Source: Capniomyces stellatus (lineage: Eukaryota; Kickxellomycota; Harpellomycetes; Harpellales; Legeriomycetaceae). Taken from it: DNA of 64,000 nucleotides. Under the pieces are notes generated by a model. The model was not told where the DNA came from. It saw only the letters and a program-made list of their open reading frames with translations, and searched no databases. Within the stretch, counting starts at the first letter, position 1; the number at the start of each line of letters is the position of its first letter. Below are positions 46,731 through 57,851 of the stretch, piece by piece. A program made the position numbers and the translations under genes. Where the stretch lies: positions 182,833-246,832 of the forward strand of contig LUVW01000011.1 of assembly GCA_001661515.1 (NCBI GenBank), written 5' to 3'.

Positions 46731-47769
46731 TTATGTTGACCTCGAATGTTTTATAAGCCATTGTAAGGTGATGTCAATATTCGTTTGGTTCTTTGCTGAG
46801 ATTGAATAGCAGGCTACATTTCTGTTTGAAATGTTTTGTAGGTTCCTAAAATTGGTTAATATGCAAAATAAGTCGTTTTTAGTGAGTGTTGAGACTCAAA
46901 TAAACGCAAGCACAGACCTTAGTGTCTATTTACCGCAAAAAAAAACACTTTGAAACGCGAGTGTATTGCCATTTCAGCAATCCTAAAGAGTTATGTTTTC
47001 TGTTTGTCGTAAAATAAATAATGGGCTTACAGTGCATTAATCAACTGCTCTACAGTCAGCGAGTCTTCCAAGTCGTTCTTGTTCCCAAGAACAAGTACTG
47101 GTATATTAGACAGCTGTGGCTTTTCTAAAAGGCTCCATAGTTCGGCTCGAGCTTGTTCGAGCTTGGCATGATCAGCTGAATCAACTACAAATCTACATTG
47201 TGCAAATAAAAGAGTAATCAGTATCCTCGAACCGAAGCAATATAGCTAACCCCCCTCCCCCATCCCCCTAAAAAAAACCTTAGTGTAACTTTATGCTCAC
47301 TACTTTCAGTGATAAAGTGCTTGTAAACTTACACAATCGCGTTAACACCTCGACAATATCGCTCCCACATACTACGGAATCTCGGCTGCCCGCCAATGTC
47401 CCATAGCTTCATTGTAACGTTTCCTTTTGTCACCTTCCTCATGTTGAACCCAACCGTAGGAATCATATCTTCTGTGAAATGACCCGACTACAAGATTTTA
47501 AAATCATTAATTTAAAACGCGTAATTGGGAGTATACTTCTCCCGCCAAGTAATGTTGGGTTGTTATAGTGTTAAATCGCATGTACATATTTCAGAAAAAG
47601 GTCAAATAATTCAAGATCTAAGATTGAATCCACAAGAACTTACTGCTATAACATTTACAAGGGTCGTTTTTCCAGAGTTTTGCAACCCTACTAGCGTCAT
47701 TTCCATTTCTTCTTTCCAAAATAGGCTTCGTAGCCATTCTAGTAGGGATTTGAGTATAGAGCTCATCAT
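46731..47769 (-). CDS. ARL8: Arl8 small GTPase
   Basis: Arf-like GTPase that in animals sits on lysosomes and couples them to kinesin and HOPS. Exons on the minus strand: 47644-47769, 47333-47487, 47031-47192 and 46731-46845, giving 185 residues, the usual length. The amphipathic N-terminus ([19 protein letters not shown]), which is acetylated in Arl8 rather than myristoylated, lacks Gly2 and matches Arl8. G1 is GLQNSGKTT, switch I contains [13 protein letters not shown]3 is [20 protein letters not shown], and G4 is NKND. The C-terminus ends [16 protein letters not shown], again Arl8-like. All introns are GT-AG. Budding yeast lacks this gene, so it is informative about lineage. Two adjacent ATGs begin the frame; the first is used here. 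Confidence 0.95.
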
Positions 47770-50244
47770 GTATATTTATTTATATTCAAGCGTGTGTTTT
47801 TACAGTTATTTTTCTAGGTTTCCTATCGCTAAAGCCTTGTTTAATCGGCTCAATTGGGGGGGAGAGTGAGGGGGTACTATTTACACTAAAAAAACAAAAT
47901 TTAAATCGAAGAGTTCATGTATTATCTCCAGTATCTTTTGAAGATTGTTTCTATTTAAATTCAAAAGGTAAAGTATAGAAATGTAATTTAGTTAAAAAAC
48001 AAAACTTAACAAATATTTAGAATCAGATTGTTTACTAAGTAAAGCAAAGTGTCAGTGTATAAATAGAGTTGGGGGTTTTAAAGTTTTAAAGTTTTGTTGA
48101 TTGTAGCAGAATGTCTTAATTTTCGCTCAGTTCATTTAATTCGCAAACCAAATTGAGAAAATAGTGCAAAAAAAAAAAGATAATTATGCATTGATATTGA
48201 AAACAATTAGAGTATGTAAATAGATTAAAAGCAATATCACAAACTCATAAAGTAAACAAGCCAGCTCAACACACAATTTGCCAGCATTTTTTTTTTATTC
48301 TCCCACTTTATTATTATTATTATATATATTTTTTTTTCCGCGCAATTTTTAAAGCAATGGTAATCCAAGCCTTTTATTTCTTGGAGCTCTTGCTAGTTGA
48401 GATATCGTCAAGATTCCAGACTTTGTTTCCTTTTAACCTGTAACTCAAGAAGAAGAAAAAAAATCAAGTCTTCTTTACTAGCAAGTGTATAGCCCATGAT
48501 TAGACTGCGATGTACCTTAATAACCCAAACGACATGTCATCGCTTAACTGTAGGCTTTTATTTCCTATTTGTTTAAATGTAAAAGCAACCGAGAATACGT
48601 GACACACACTCATCCTCCCTCTTCCCTCCCTCCCTCCCATTCTTGCAGCTTTCCAAAACCAAGGAAAGAAAATCTATGCAACGCCCTGATGCTCATTCTG
48701 ACTACTGTGACAGCTGTCCAAGTCGGCCATGTGTCAAAAACCATGGCCAGTCTATTTAATTTGTACATTTTGACGAGCCAAAAGGGTATTAATTAACAAT
48801 GTGTTCCTGCAGTAAATACTGAAATGATGACGATGGTTTTGATTGTATTATGCAGGGGAAAAACAATCTCGTTATTTATCCAATTCATTAAAGATTAATA
48901 AAGAAACAGACGGATGCCCTAAAAAAGTTTGAATTGGAATTGGTATCGTTACATTCTTTAAAAAACGTTTTTGGAATAAAAAGATGCAGTGTTTAAAGGT
49001 AGAATCAAGCTGTAACACTGGATGTTCCAAGCATATAAACAGCGAGTCGTAAACTATATTGATGTTAAACTAAACACAAGAATCCCTAGTTTTACAAACT
49101 ATTAAGGTATATAAACAGACCCGATCAAAAGATATTCGCCCAATTGAAAAAAAGGAAGAAAAAAAAGAAAGAAAAAAAAAGAAAAGAAAAAAAGAAAGAA
49201 ATGAAAAAAAGAAAGGACTGAAAAGAAAGGAAAAACTACAATGACATTAAAAACCAAGAGTACTCGAGTAGATTATTATTGTTATTCAAGATATATTTTC
49301 ATAAAGAGAAGCCGATCATAACCAACCAAACAAAAATTTCTAAAAAAAATAAAATGTATAAGCAAAGCAAACACACGTATATTTTACTTTTGAACAAATG
49401 AAGTATGCTGTTGTCTTAACAAGCTTCCTAGAATAAAGCTCCAAAAGCAAAAACAAAAACTTAAAAGCCAATACAAGAAGTAGGTCAATGTAAAGATGGC
49501 AAAGTGTTGTATTTCCTGTGAATTATTGAATCCGTGTGTATGTGTTTTACAGAAGCGAACGGAAGCTTTGTACAAGATCCACCCCAATAACAAAAATAAA
49601 TTAAATTTTGCAAGTTAGCGTATTCAGGATCAGCCAATAATTTAGACTATTGTTGGGACATATTGGCCTGGGACTTAGATTTGGATTCAGGATTGGATTT
49701 GAATAAATGTTGAGGCGAAAATTGGGCTTTAATTTCGAATTTAGAAGCTTATAAATTGTTCCACACATTTCTCTTACTTTCTCTAGGTTTCTTTAACTTT
49801 CACTTGTTTTAGCTTTCACTTGTTTTTGCTTTTTAATTTCAATTATTAATATTATTATTATTTTTCACATACGACATTTCTATAAAACAACGTTGGTATT
49901 TTAGTGTCATTCCCTTTTTATTTCAAAAAGCAAGTAGCCAGGTTTATATACCAAAAAGGGTTAACGAAACAATATAAAATCCAGCCTAGTTCACGTGAGA
50001 GACAATGTAGAATAGGATTTATTTTAAATTGGGATTCGCGTTAGAGCAGATTTTTAGCAAAAAGTAAGAGTAAAAGGGAGATACTAGTAAACCAGGTTAG
50101 AGGTAAACACGGCTGTGACAGTATTGTAAGATAGGATTAGAAGGCAGTCCATAGTTGCACAAACAAAAGTTTGGTGAAGAAGAATCAATAAAAGAAAAGT
50201 TTGGCAAAGAAATAAAAAAATAAATTAAGTGGGTATATGCAGAA
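47770..50244. other. 2.5 kb interval, mostly without recognised genes
   Basis: Upstream of ARL8. It contains A/T runs (48165-48180, 48290-48340), a purine-rich tract at 49147-49235 and a pyrimidine-rich patch around 48615-48645. Two splice-compatible short exons on the minus strand (48374-48547) may be the end of a small gene and are listed separately. Elsewhere nothing could be supported. Confidence 0.4.
48374..48547 (-). CDS. Possible C-terminal exons of a small unrecognised gene
   Basis: Two exons read in frame across a GT-AG intron on the minus strand: 48516-48547 (after a CTACAG acceptor, ending at GTACAT) and 48374-48437 (after TTACAG, ending TAA). They encode about 31 residues: LSDDMSFGLLRLKGNKVWNL, then a short Asp/Ser/Lys-rich tail ending KSSKK. 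The peptide looks like a real protein end, but I do not recognise the family. An upstream exon could lie near 48640-48790, where minus-strand frames are open, but no donor in the right phase was convincing. Treat as a lead, not a settled gene. Confidence 0.3.
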
Positions 50245-51407
50245 ATGATGATTTATACGAGCAAGAGTTCAGAGATAAAAGACGAAAGAACGACAATTAT
50301 AAACGGCGATGGGGTTGGGATTGGCTGCCAAAGAAAGCGGGGTGTAAATCCAAACCATATACCCGATGGGAAACCAAAGCGATTAAAGCTAGAAAGGCGA
50401 GTTGATCAACATTGTAAGTACCACATTATTAGTATGAATAAGGATAGCGAGGGGGGGGGGAGGTTAAAGAGAGAGAAAAGAAAATGATAAGAGTTTAGAG
50501 AATTACTACTTGGTCCAGAATTGTGGTCTTGGTTATTGCATGAGCCGAGAAATGGAGTGTTTAATAGATACTAGAGAATTAAATAAATGAATACAATTTA
50601 GATTTGCGGAGAGATGGTAGGTGCCTTGACGACGAAGTTTTTGAGAGTAGTCAGAATAGCACAAAAAAGGCAAAAGTCGAACGTATTGATGAAGAGCGAT
50701 GTTTTGGGGAGAGTATTGAACATGGTAGGGTAGATGGCAGTAGCGGGTTTAGTTCAGGCAGGGTAGTGGAGATGTCAACGACCACAATTCCAAAAGAGGA
50801 GCAAAATGTAGATTATTACGGTGGCAGCGCAGAGGGTGTGGGTATTAGTGGTAGAGACGAGGTGGAGGAAGGGCAGGTAGAGGTTAAACACGAAGAGCTG
50901 ATGAGCGAGATTGATACTAATTCGCTGCCGAGACTAGAATATGCAAGTGGGTGTATAAAGCTGCCAAAAGAACTGGTCAAAATAAGCAGGATCAAAGAAA
51001 AAGACCATATCCCAGCTTCGATACTGAAAGAGATATACGAGTACGACTTTTTAGCCAAACAGTGCGGTATGGAGGGCGAAAGCAGCTTTAAAAGCGCCAG
51101 TAGTAAAAGCGATGGGAGTATGGAGGGAGCGATGGTGCTTTATAAGCCACTGGAGTCCCAACTAAATCGCACTGTCAGCCAATCTGATGCTTGTGCGAGC
51201 GGTATAGGTTCTGAAATAAGTAAGGGGTTGAGGTGTTTGGATAGTAATAGTTTAGCTGAGCATGGATATAGCAATAGAGCAGTTGGTGGGAGTATCGTTG
51301 ATGAGCCAGCCAACCAGAAAAGAGTAGATGCGAATCCAGTTGACAGTATGGATAGCAGTGGTTATAGACCTGGTTTGTGTAGCGAAGAGTTTATGGATAT
51401 AGACTGA
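50245..51407 (+). CDS. Unrecognised acidic, disordered nuclear-type protein
   Basis: I do not recognise this protein. Two exons, 50245-50413 and 50602-51407, join across a 188-nt intron (GTAAGT to TTTAG) with matching phase and give 324 residues. The N-terminus has a bipartite-looking basic stretch (QRKRG, then KPKRLKLERR), suggesting nuclear import. The middle is Ser/Glu/Gly-rich. One block, roughly residues 170-210, looks ordered: LPRLEYASGCIKLPKELVKI followed by a segment with IPASILKEIYEYDFLAKQ. The C-terminus is acidic and ends EEFMDID. It is convergent with ULP1, 317 bases away. It could be a regulatory or chromatin-associated factor; I assign no function. Confidence 0.6.
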
Positions 51408-51725
51408 CAAGCACGCAGCATGTATCATCAAGATTAATCGAATGAGTTTGTCAATAGTTATTGGATTAGTTGAATGTAATATATTAATTTAGAAAAAATA
51501 AACCCCAAAGAAAAGTAAAAAATCTACATTTTAATAACAAAATAAAAGTAAAAAAAAAATCAACATAAACAAAATGAACTTTTTGGTTCACATAACAAAA
51601 AGAAGAAAGAAAAAAAAAAGGGAGGAGGAAGAAAGTAGAAATGGAGATGGAGAAGAAAAAAAAAAGGACGGGTTGTTTACAGTAGGGTAGAAGGTATTAT
51701 AAAGCTGAATTTGTTGAAATAGTTG
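51408..51725. terminator. Shared 3' flank of the unrecognised gene and ULP1
   Basis: Short convergent region, A-rich on the plus strand with AATAAA-like hexamers (51497, 51539) and long purine stretches (51600-51665). It probably carries polyadenylation signals for both genes. Inference from position and composition. Confidence 0.4.
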
Positions 51726-53525
51726 TTATAGCAGTTTGGACTGGATAATCTCAACCATCATTTTCTTGCGCAAAAAGGCGAGGTCGGATTGAGAAAAGTC
51801 GAAATTTGTGCGTTTGGAGCCGAGTTCGGCAAAGGTACTCGCAAATACGCCACAGTCATAGCCATTGTTTTGTCTAGGAATGTTCTTGGGGGTGATGCAT
51901 TTCCACTCGGAGGTGTCGAGGGGGATTTTTCTTTTTTCCTGGGATTCGCTTGCAAGGTAGTCAATGAGCGTTTGGAGGCACTCGTTGTTGTTTCCGAGTA
52001 GGGAATCGTAGTAGCTGATGACTTTATTGGTCATATCAAGAATGGCACAGCACCAATGGTTTCCCAGATGTACAGGAACAATGACAAAATCAAGGCCAAA
52101 TATATCGACTTTTTTGGTCCACCTGCGTACCCGGTTGTACCCGTCCTTGAGTAATGTGGAGTAAAAGAAAGTGTTGAAGGTGAAGACTGAGGGTGCAGAT
52201 TTGGTGTATGCACACCGGTTGGTAATCAGCTGCATGTAGTAGTTGATGACCTCGTCGTTTAGCCAGTTTTTGTCTTGCAGCGTCGCTAAATCCTTTGGCT
52301 CAACAGTTATATTGTTAAGTTCAAACACTCTTCTATTAACGAATGCGTCTTTGATCAGTTCGTTTGCGTTTTGGGGAAGATTTGGAAATATTTGCTTCTT
52401 AAACATCCGCGACTTCAACGAATGCTCGATTTTCTTTTTGTTTTCAAACTCCAGCTTTACATATCGGTCAAAAGTCGGTGTGTGGGTCTCGTTTTTTGAG
52501 GGTTTCAGATTCAAAGCGTCTTTGATCCGAACTCGAAGGTTCTCAAAATCATCAATATCTTCACATGGTGTTGCTGACGCGCTTAGCTCTGAGTAGCTTC
52601 CTGCTGTTTTTGGCCTTTGAAAGTTGTTTTTGACTAGCGCCCGAGTCTGACTTTTGTAGTTTGTTGACGGTCGATTGTCGTAGTGTTGCTCAGGGCTCGA
52701 TGATTTCAATCCTGTATACGCCTCTATAATGCTGTTTTTTTTTACAAGCCTCTGCGCCCCATTTAAACTCCCAAACGAACTAAATCTCCTAACTTGACTA
52801 TCTGTCGGTGCAATGTTTGGCGACGACTTGAACGCGTTTCGGCTTAGCTGGTTTACCGGCCGCTTAAACCTCCTGTCAAGCTCTGATTGCTCAGCTGCAC
52901 TCAGTCCACAGTTTCTATCTAAATCCCCACCACCACCGCTTCTCTCTTGATCCCTTTCCCCTTTTGATGTTGATGCCTTGTTCTCGTTTTCTTTATCTTG
53001 GAAATTCTGTGAATCTGAGGCAGTGTAGGAATCATGGTATGTGTTTTTGCCCACTGGAAAGCTAACCGAGTTGCCACATCGAAGCAGTGGATCCCTTTGC
53101 TCCTTTCTTTCTTGTTGAAAGTACTCGATTGTATGATCAATACAGTCCGTTATTTTCTGGAAAGCCAAGCCTGGCAGGTCATTTTCCAGAAGCCAGTATA
53201 TATACCCGAAATGCTGCCTAAAGAACTGCTCGGTTTCTACATTCTCTGTCAAATCTGCATTGTAATTTATAAACCTGAACTCCTTGCTCGTCTTTCTTTT
53301 AGGAATCTTTTCGCTCTCTATTTTGGAAAATGAACCGTCATCCATTTCCTCATTCCCATCTACTCCCATTCCCAGGCTTTCGCCACTCGAATTTTCCCCA
53401 TAGCTGCCTTTGCAATACCCTGTTACACCTCTTTTGTTTCTAAGATTCTCAATCACCTTCAATTCTTTGTATGCTCCAGGGATTTTATATAAAAAAACAT
53501 CCTTGTCTTCGTCCTCAATGCTCAT
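51726..53525 (-). CDS. ULP1: Ulp1-type SUMO protease
   Basis: Cysteine protease (C48 family) that processes SUMO precursor and deconjugates SUMO from targets, in yeast mostly at the nuclear pore. Intronless, 599 residues. The C-terminal about 200 residues are the catalytic domain: ITVEPKDLATLQDKNWLNDE, then VPVHLGNHWCCAIL with His490, ISYYDSL with Asp507, PRQNNGYDCGVF with oxyanion Gln552 and nucleophile Cys558. All catalytic residues are present. The N-terminal about 370 residues are low-complexity, Ser/Asn/Glu-rich, likely the localisation region. WLNDEVINYYMQLI marks the substrate-binding start, which fits Ulp1 better than Ulp2. Start is the first ATG of the frame, directly after a stretch typical of a leader. 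Confidence 0.93.
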   Translation of the reverse strand: MSIEDEDKDVFLYKIPGAYKELKVIENLRNKRGVTGYCKGSYGENSSGESLGMGVDGNEEMDDGSFSKIESEKIPKRKTSKEFRFINYNADLTENVETEQFFRQHFGYIYWLLENDLPGLAFQKITDCIDHTIEYFQQERKEQRDPLLRCGNSVSFPVGKNTYHDSYTASDSQNFQDKENENKASTSKGERDQERSGGGGDLDRNCGLSAAEQSELDRRFKRPVNQLSRNAFKSSPNIAPTDSQVRRFSSFGSLNGAQRLVKKNSIIEAYTGLKSSSPEQHYDNRPSTNYKSQTRALVKNNFQRPKTAGSYSELSASATPCEDIDDFENLRVRIKDALNLKPSKNETHTPTFDRYVKLEFENKKKIEHSLKSRMFKKQIFPNLPQNANELIKDAFVNRRVFELNNITVEPKDLATLQDKNWLNDEVINYYMQLITNRCAYTKSAPSVFTFNTFFYSTLLKDGYNRVRRWTKKVDIFGLDFVIVPVHLGNHWCCAILDMTNKVISYYDSLLGNNNECLQTLIDYLASESQEKRKIPLDTSEWKCITPKNIPRQNNGYDCGVFASTFAELGSKRTNFDFSQSDLAFLRKKMMVEIIQSKLL

Positions 53526-54950
53526 TTTTACACCTCTCCTTTAATTCGTTTTTGTTTGCTTTCTTTCTCTATTTCTCTCGTTGCTATAGGTAGCTCCCGA
53601 TTTTGTGTTTATTCTGATATATAAATCACCTACTTTAAAGTTACTCGGTATAGCCAAGTTGCAGCTTTTTTTTTTTTTGCTAGTGCGCCTTACCGCTTGT
53701 AATTGATTTCAATTTGCACTTTTCTTTATATAATTAAAAGAATTAAACCAAAATCAGCAAGGATTCCAAAAACTATTTCTGCGCATCCAAACTCACAATT
53801 CTAAATGCGTTGCTCTGTGCTCTACTTGAGAAATGTGTTTTTTTATAGTAGCTTACTTTTTTTTTGGGGTGAGTAGAATACGACTTTAAAGAGGTTATTT
53901 TCAAGTAATGTCTGTGTCTGTAAAAAGCATATACAGTTAAATGTTGGAGACAAAAATAACAGTAGTGGTATCAAAAATAAAAATAATAAAAAGCAAAAAA
54001 GTAAATGGAAAAGCGAGTCTAACTTTCTTGTGGGGTTTTAACATCAAAACAACCTAAAAATTACTATTTTTACTTTTATTTGTAAATATCGCAATTTACA
54101 ATTTTTTTTTTTGAATAGGATGGATTTAATCGAAATCCACTAGTTAACGTCTGTTATTAAAAGGCTTGGTTATACAAATAAATTTCTATTTATTAAAAAT
54201 CAAAAATCGAGTTCGAAAAACCCAACTCAAGCAAATGCTTCAGTAACTACTATTTTAAGAGAGAGAGAGAGAGAGAGAGGGGGAGGAACTAGACAGCACC
54301 CCAAAACATCTTGAACTGTGCAGGATTATCATTGTTTACGCTAGCACACAATATCTTCAATTGATTGGAAACAAATGTATCACCCAACCCCAACTCTCAA
54401 CCAAGCCATGGTTAAAAGCAATTTAAAACCAACCCTTCCTACATAAAATAATAGATATGACCACAACCAAGCTAGGTGTATTAAAACAGCAGGTCAACAC
54501 AATTGTTGACAAAAGCCATTCGCTTTTCCAAAAACAGAAAAAAAGGCATAAATCTGCCAACGTTTAGCGATTATTTATTTATTTTTTTGTAAAAAAAAAA
54601 AAAAGGAACACAATCGAAAGTCGAGACTTGATTAACGATACCCTTACAAACAAATAAATAGAGTATACAGTAAAAATAATCGAGTATCCTGGATTGGGAC
54701 CCTATTTCTAGAAATACCTAGCACCAGCGTCCCAGTAGAGTAGCATGTATGTATATCTATCATTTTGTAACTTTGGCATGGGATGGGGGCTTTGTCAAGT
54801 CCAATTGCGTCGTTCATTTATATGTAAATAGGGGGTCATTTTATTGAACTTTAAATCCCGAGAATCAAAACTATGTATTGGAACTAAAAAAAAAAATCTG
54901 GTTATTGAGGTGTTATGAGCGAGCTGTGGATAGATATTTCGGCAATACGA
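53526..54950. other. Intergenic, ULP1 promoter and HGH1 3' flank
   Basis: About 1.4 kb. T runs near 53667 and 53858, an (AG)n microsatellite at 54258-54279, and A runs near 54586-54604. No domain, tRNA or splice chain seen. Confidence 0.45.
54258..54279. repeat. (AG)n microsatellite
   Basis: About eleven GA dinucleotides followed by a short G-rich end, in intergenic DNA downstream of HGH1. Confidence 0.85.
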
Positions 54951-57335
54951 TTATATCTCCTCAAACTCAACATCTTCGATTTGTTCTGAAGCAATCTTGG
55001 CTCTCTTATTTTGATCATTAACACCATCATCACCAACGCGTTTAGCCTCATCTAATGGCTCTTCGTCATTCATCAATAGCTGCACAATTCTGTCTATTGC
55101 TTCTTCAGCATGGTCATCTTTCTCTTTCAAGTGGGCTTGTCGAAGAATTGGGTATACCTTTTTCTCCCTCAAGTACTCACGACTTTCACGCTTTGTACAC
55201 AAAATAATTAACCCTTCAAGCAAACTTACTCGCAAAATAGAATCAGGCTCAATTTTCTAAATTTAAAAATAAACAAATAATAGGATAAATACATAGGTTA
55301 ATAAGCATAATAAATAAACAAACAATAGGATAAATAAATAGGATAATAAGTATTATAAACAAACAAAAGGATAAACAGACAAAATTTGGCTACAATACTC
55401 GCTGTAACTGGGGGATCATTGATAATAATATACCCACAATATGAACGAGTACTTATAGCATAATATTTTATTATACCCACCTTATCTTCGTCAAGTAACT
55501 GAACTTCATCAGGCATACCATCCATGTCCTACACCATCCAGCCATAATCAAAAATCAATAAATCGATCAAGCAAAAGATAGAACAATAGAATATTTAAAA
55601 AAAGAGCTAGACCTACCTCTTCACTATATTCATCGTTTCCACACAGTGGTAGCAGCATATATGGCAATAAGTTGATGTCGTTTTCGTCAAGTAACCTGCT
55701 GTGATCTTCCAGATTAAAGCAAACATTTCTACTCATCCAGGTTCACAAAAGTGTTAATCATGAATGACCCATAACTACTTTTTTTTTCTTCTTTCAGTAA
55801 CATTAAAATACACTCAACAAGTAATGAGCATCAACTGCCACATCGAAAAAAGTCGGTGTAGATACTGTTAAGGATTGGAGGTAAAAAACAATGTAATCAA
55901 CGAGATATGTTTAATTACTTTAGTGTTGACGTGACTCCGCCTCTTCGAATGAGATCAGGAAACTCGCTGAACACCATGATTTTGGTAACAGGTGCTTTGC
56001 CATCTAGATCAGATGCTTTCAAAAAGTAGTCGCGTCCAGGCTTAGACTAGTACCCAGTTAAAAGTACACAATAACCAGTCATCCATTGGTGTTAGTGGTG
56101 TTAGTGGTGCCTCTTATTTTTTTTTCTTTCTCGAACCTAACAATATGTATATTGCCCAATACCAGTAGTGCATAGTCATCAAGTTAACAGCATATTAACC
56201 TACCGTGGTCATGTCGGCAAAAATACTAGACAAAAAGTTAAAGTTGGCATCCTTGTTATAAGGCGCATCCTTGATGGCCCCCTTTACAAAAACATCTGTC
56301 AATTGGTCCATCGCGCTAGTAGAGTTGCAAAAGTTTTCTAGGACTGGGACTTTTAGGGTCAATAGCTTCAAACATATGTGTTCTTCCTTTGACAGATTAG
56401 ATAACAGCATGCAGTATAGATCCGCCACCAGACAATCCTTTTTCTATCGATATTATAAATACCAGTGACCGCTTAAACTTCAGCAAAACTAATTCTGACT
56501 ATTATAAACAACCTTTGAAAAACATCGATCTGTGTACACTTCAGAGCCACTAGCTTTGCAGACCATTCATCCTTGTATCCATCTGAGTATGTGTTGAACT
56601 TACTGTGATCTTTTGGACAATGAAGCTTAAGGTTTCCTCTTCGCCAAACAGGGATCTGATATTTTGAACTGTAGTTAAATTTATCATGATTCTAATCGCA
56701 TCGTGCGAGGAAATCTATAATTTGTTTGATTGGAGTTTCAGCTTTATTCACATCCGGCTCAAACAGTATATTCATTGCTGTAACATTTCCTCTTTATCAA
56801 AGTGAAGCTTTACCAAGCAGCTCTTGTTTTATATATATATATATAAACGCAGGCCAGTAACAATAGTATGTCTGTTTGGCAAGTCTGGGATACTTACATC
56901 GTCGCTTTTGCACTGGTTCAATAAGGACGGAACAATTTTTGTTGATTCTCCAACAAAGAAATCAAAGAACTCTGACCCAGGTTTGGTAAATCCAGCAATA
57001 TAATTAGCTGCATATGTTCGAACCTAATAGTATACACATTTCATTTCATTTTTTTTTTTAAAAAAAAAAAGGCTAAACTTGCTCCAAAGAAGAGAAAAGC
57101 GTATGGTCTAGGAAATCCGAATCGAATTTGTCAAACAAGTTGTACTTACGTCGCTTCTGTCGCTTGAAAGAAACCCGATCAGCTATAAAGGTAGCGATAC
57201 GCCATATAAAACAAACCGCGTTGGAATTTTAGCATTATTTTTCTTTCTTTCTTTGATCTACGTTATATGGCACAGCTACAAGTGACTTGTTGCTGCCAAC
57301 AAGCTATCGATATTTACCTCGTGTAATTGATCCAT
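54951..57335 (-). CDS. HGH1: Hgh1 armadillo-like eEF2-folding chaperone, nine exons
   Basis: Hgh1 is an armadillo-repeat co-chaperone that helps fold translation elongation factor eEF2 together with TRiC/CCT and Hsp90. Exons on the minus strand: 57318-57335, 57150-57182, 56898-57023, 56604-56714, 56204-56443, 55919-56046, 55617-55731, 55481-55528 and 54951-55256, giving 374 residues; every junction keeps frame. Seen in order: MDQLHELIGFLSSDRSD, VRTYAANYIAGFT, DAIRIMINLT, VADLYCMLLSNLSKEEH, then RDYFLKASDLDGKAPVTKI, RRGGVTSTL, NVCFN with LLPYMLLPLCG, MPDEVQLLDEDK, and CTKRESREYLREKKVYPILR, followed by an acidic tail. These match the HGH1 N- and C-terminal domains. Introns are 64-190 nt with GTAAGT-like donors. 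The first exon of six codons makes the start choice depend on splicing evidence. Confidence 0.92.
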
Positions 57336-57851
57336 TTTTGTCGCCTGATGTTGGTTATCTGTTTAAATTTGATTGATTCAAGAAAAAAAAAGATCTCCAG
57401 TTTATTTTTTACTTTACCTTTTATTTTTAAAAAAGCAACCAAGAAAGTAGAAATTTCAAGTTTTTTTTTGGAAAAAATAACACTAAATTTGTAAATCAGA
57501 AAAAGTCAATTGAAAAAAAAGAAAAAAAAGGCGACGAATTTACGAGGTAAAAAAAAGCATCGAATCGAGTTTTTGGAGTTGATTAGTAATAGAAAAAAAG
57601 CTACTGATATTTACAGTAAAACCACAAACTCACTTTTGTTTGTTCGATGGTGTGGTTTACAATTATTGGGATTCGTAAAAAAAAGGGGGGGAAGGGGGGA
57701 AGTCGCCTTTGAGTAAACACAGCAATCCTAGCTAGATACTTGATCATTATAAATGAGCTAGTTTGTTGAAGTTGGTTTGTTTAATACTAGTAAGAAAAAT
57801 ATGAGCAGAGTTAAAAAAAAAAAAAAACAAAGCAGATATATTGATTGAGTT
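57336..57851. other. Intergenic between CSN7 3' end and HGH1 start
   Basis: About 500 bases; both flanking genes are on the minus strand. Purine-rich with A runs (57445-57600) and a G-rich patch near 57685-57700. A 68-codon open frame at 57510 is lysine-rich from A runs and not credible. Confidence 0.45.

Noticed and set aside
56715..56897. Open frame TAMNILFEPDVNKAET as an HGH1 exon
   Set aside because: It cannot be joined in phase to exon 3; the frame starting ISSHDAIRIMINLT after the TTATAG acceptor fits the family and the phase, so this segment is intronic.
57510..57716. 68-codon Lys-rich frame
   Set aside because: A-run composition, no motif, sits between two minus-strand genes.
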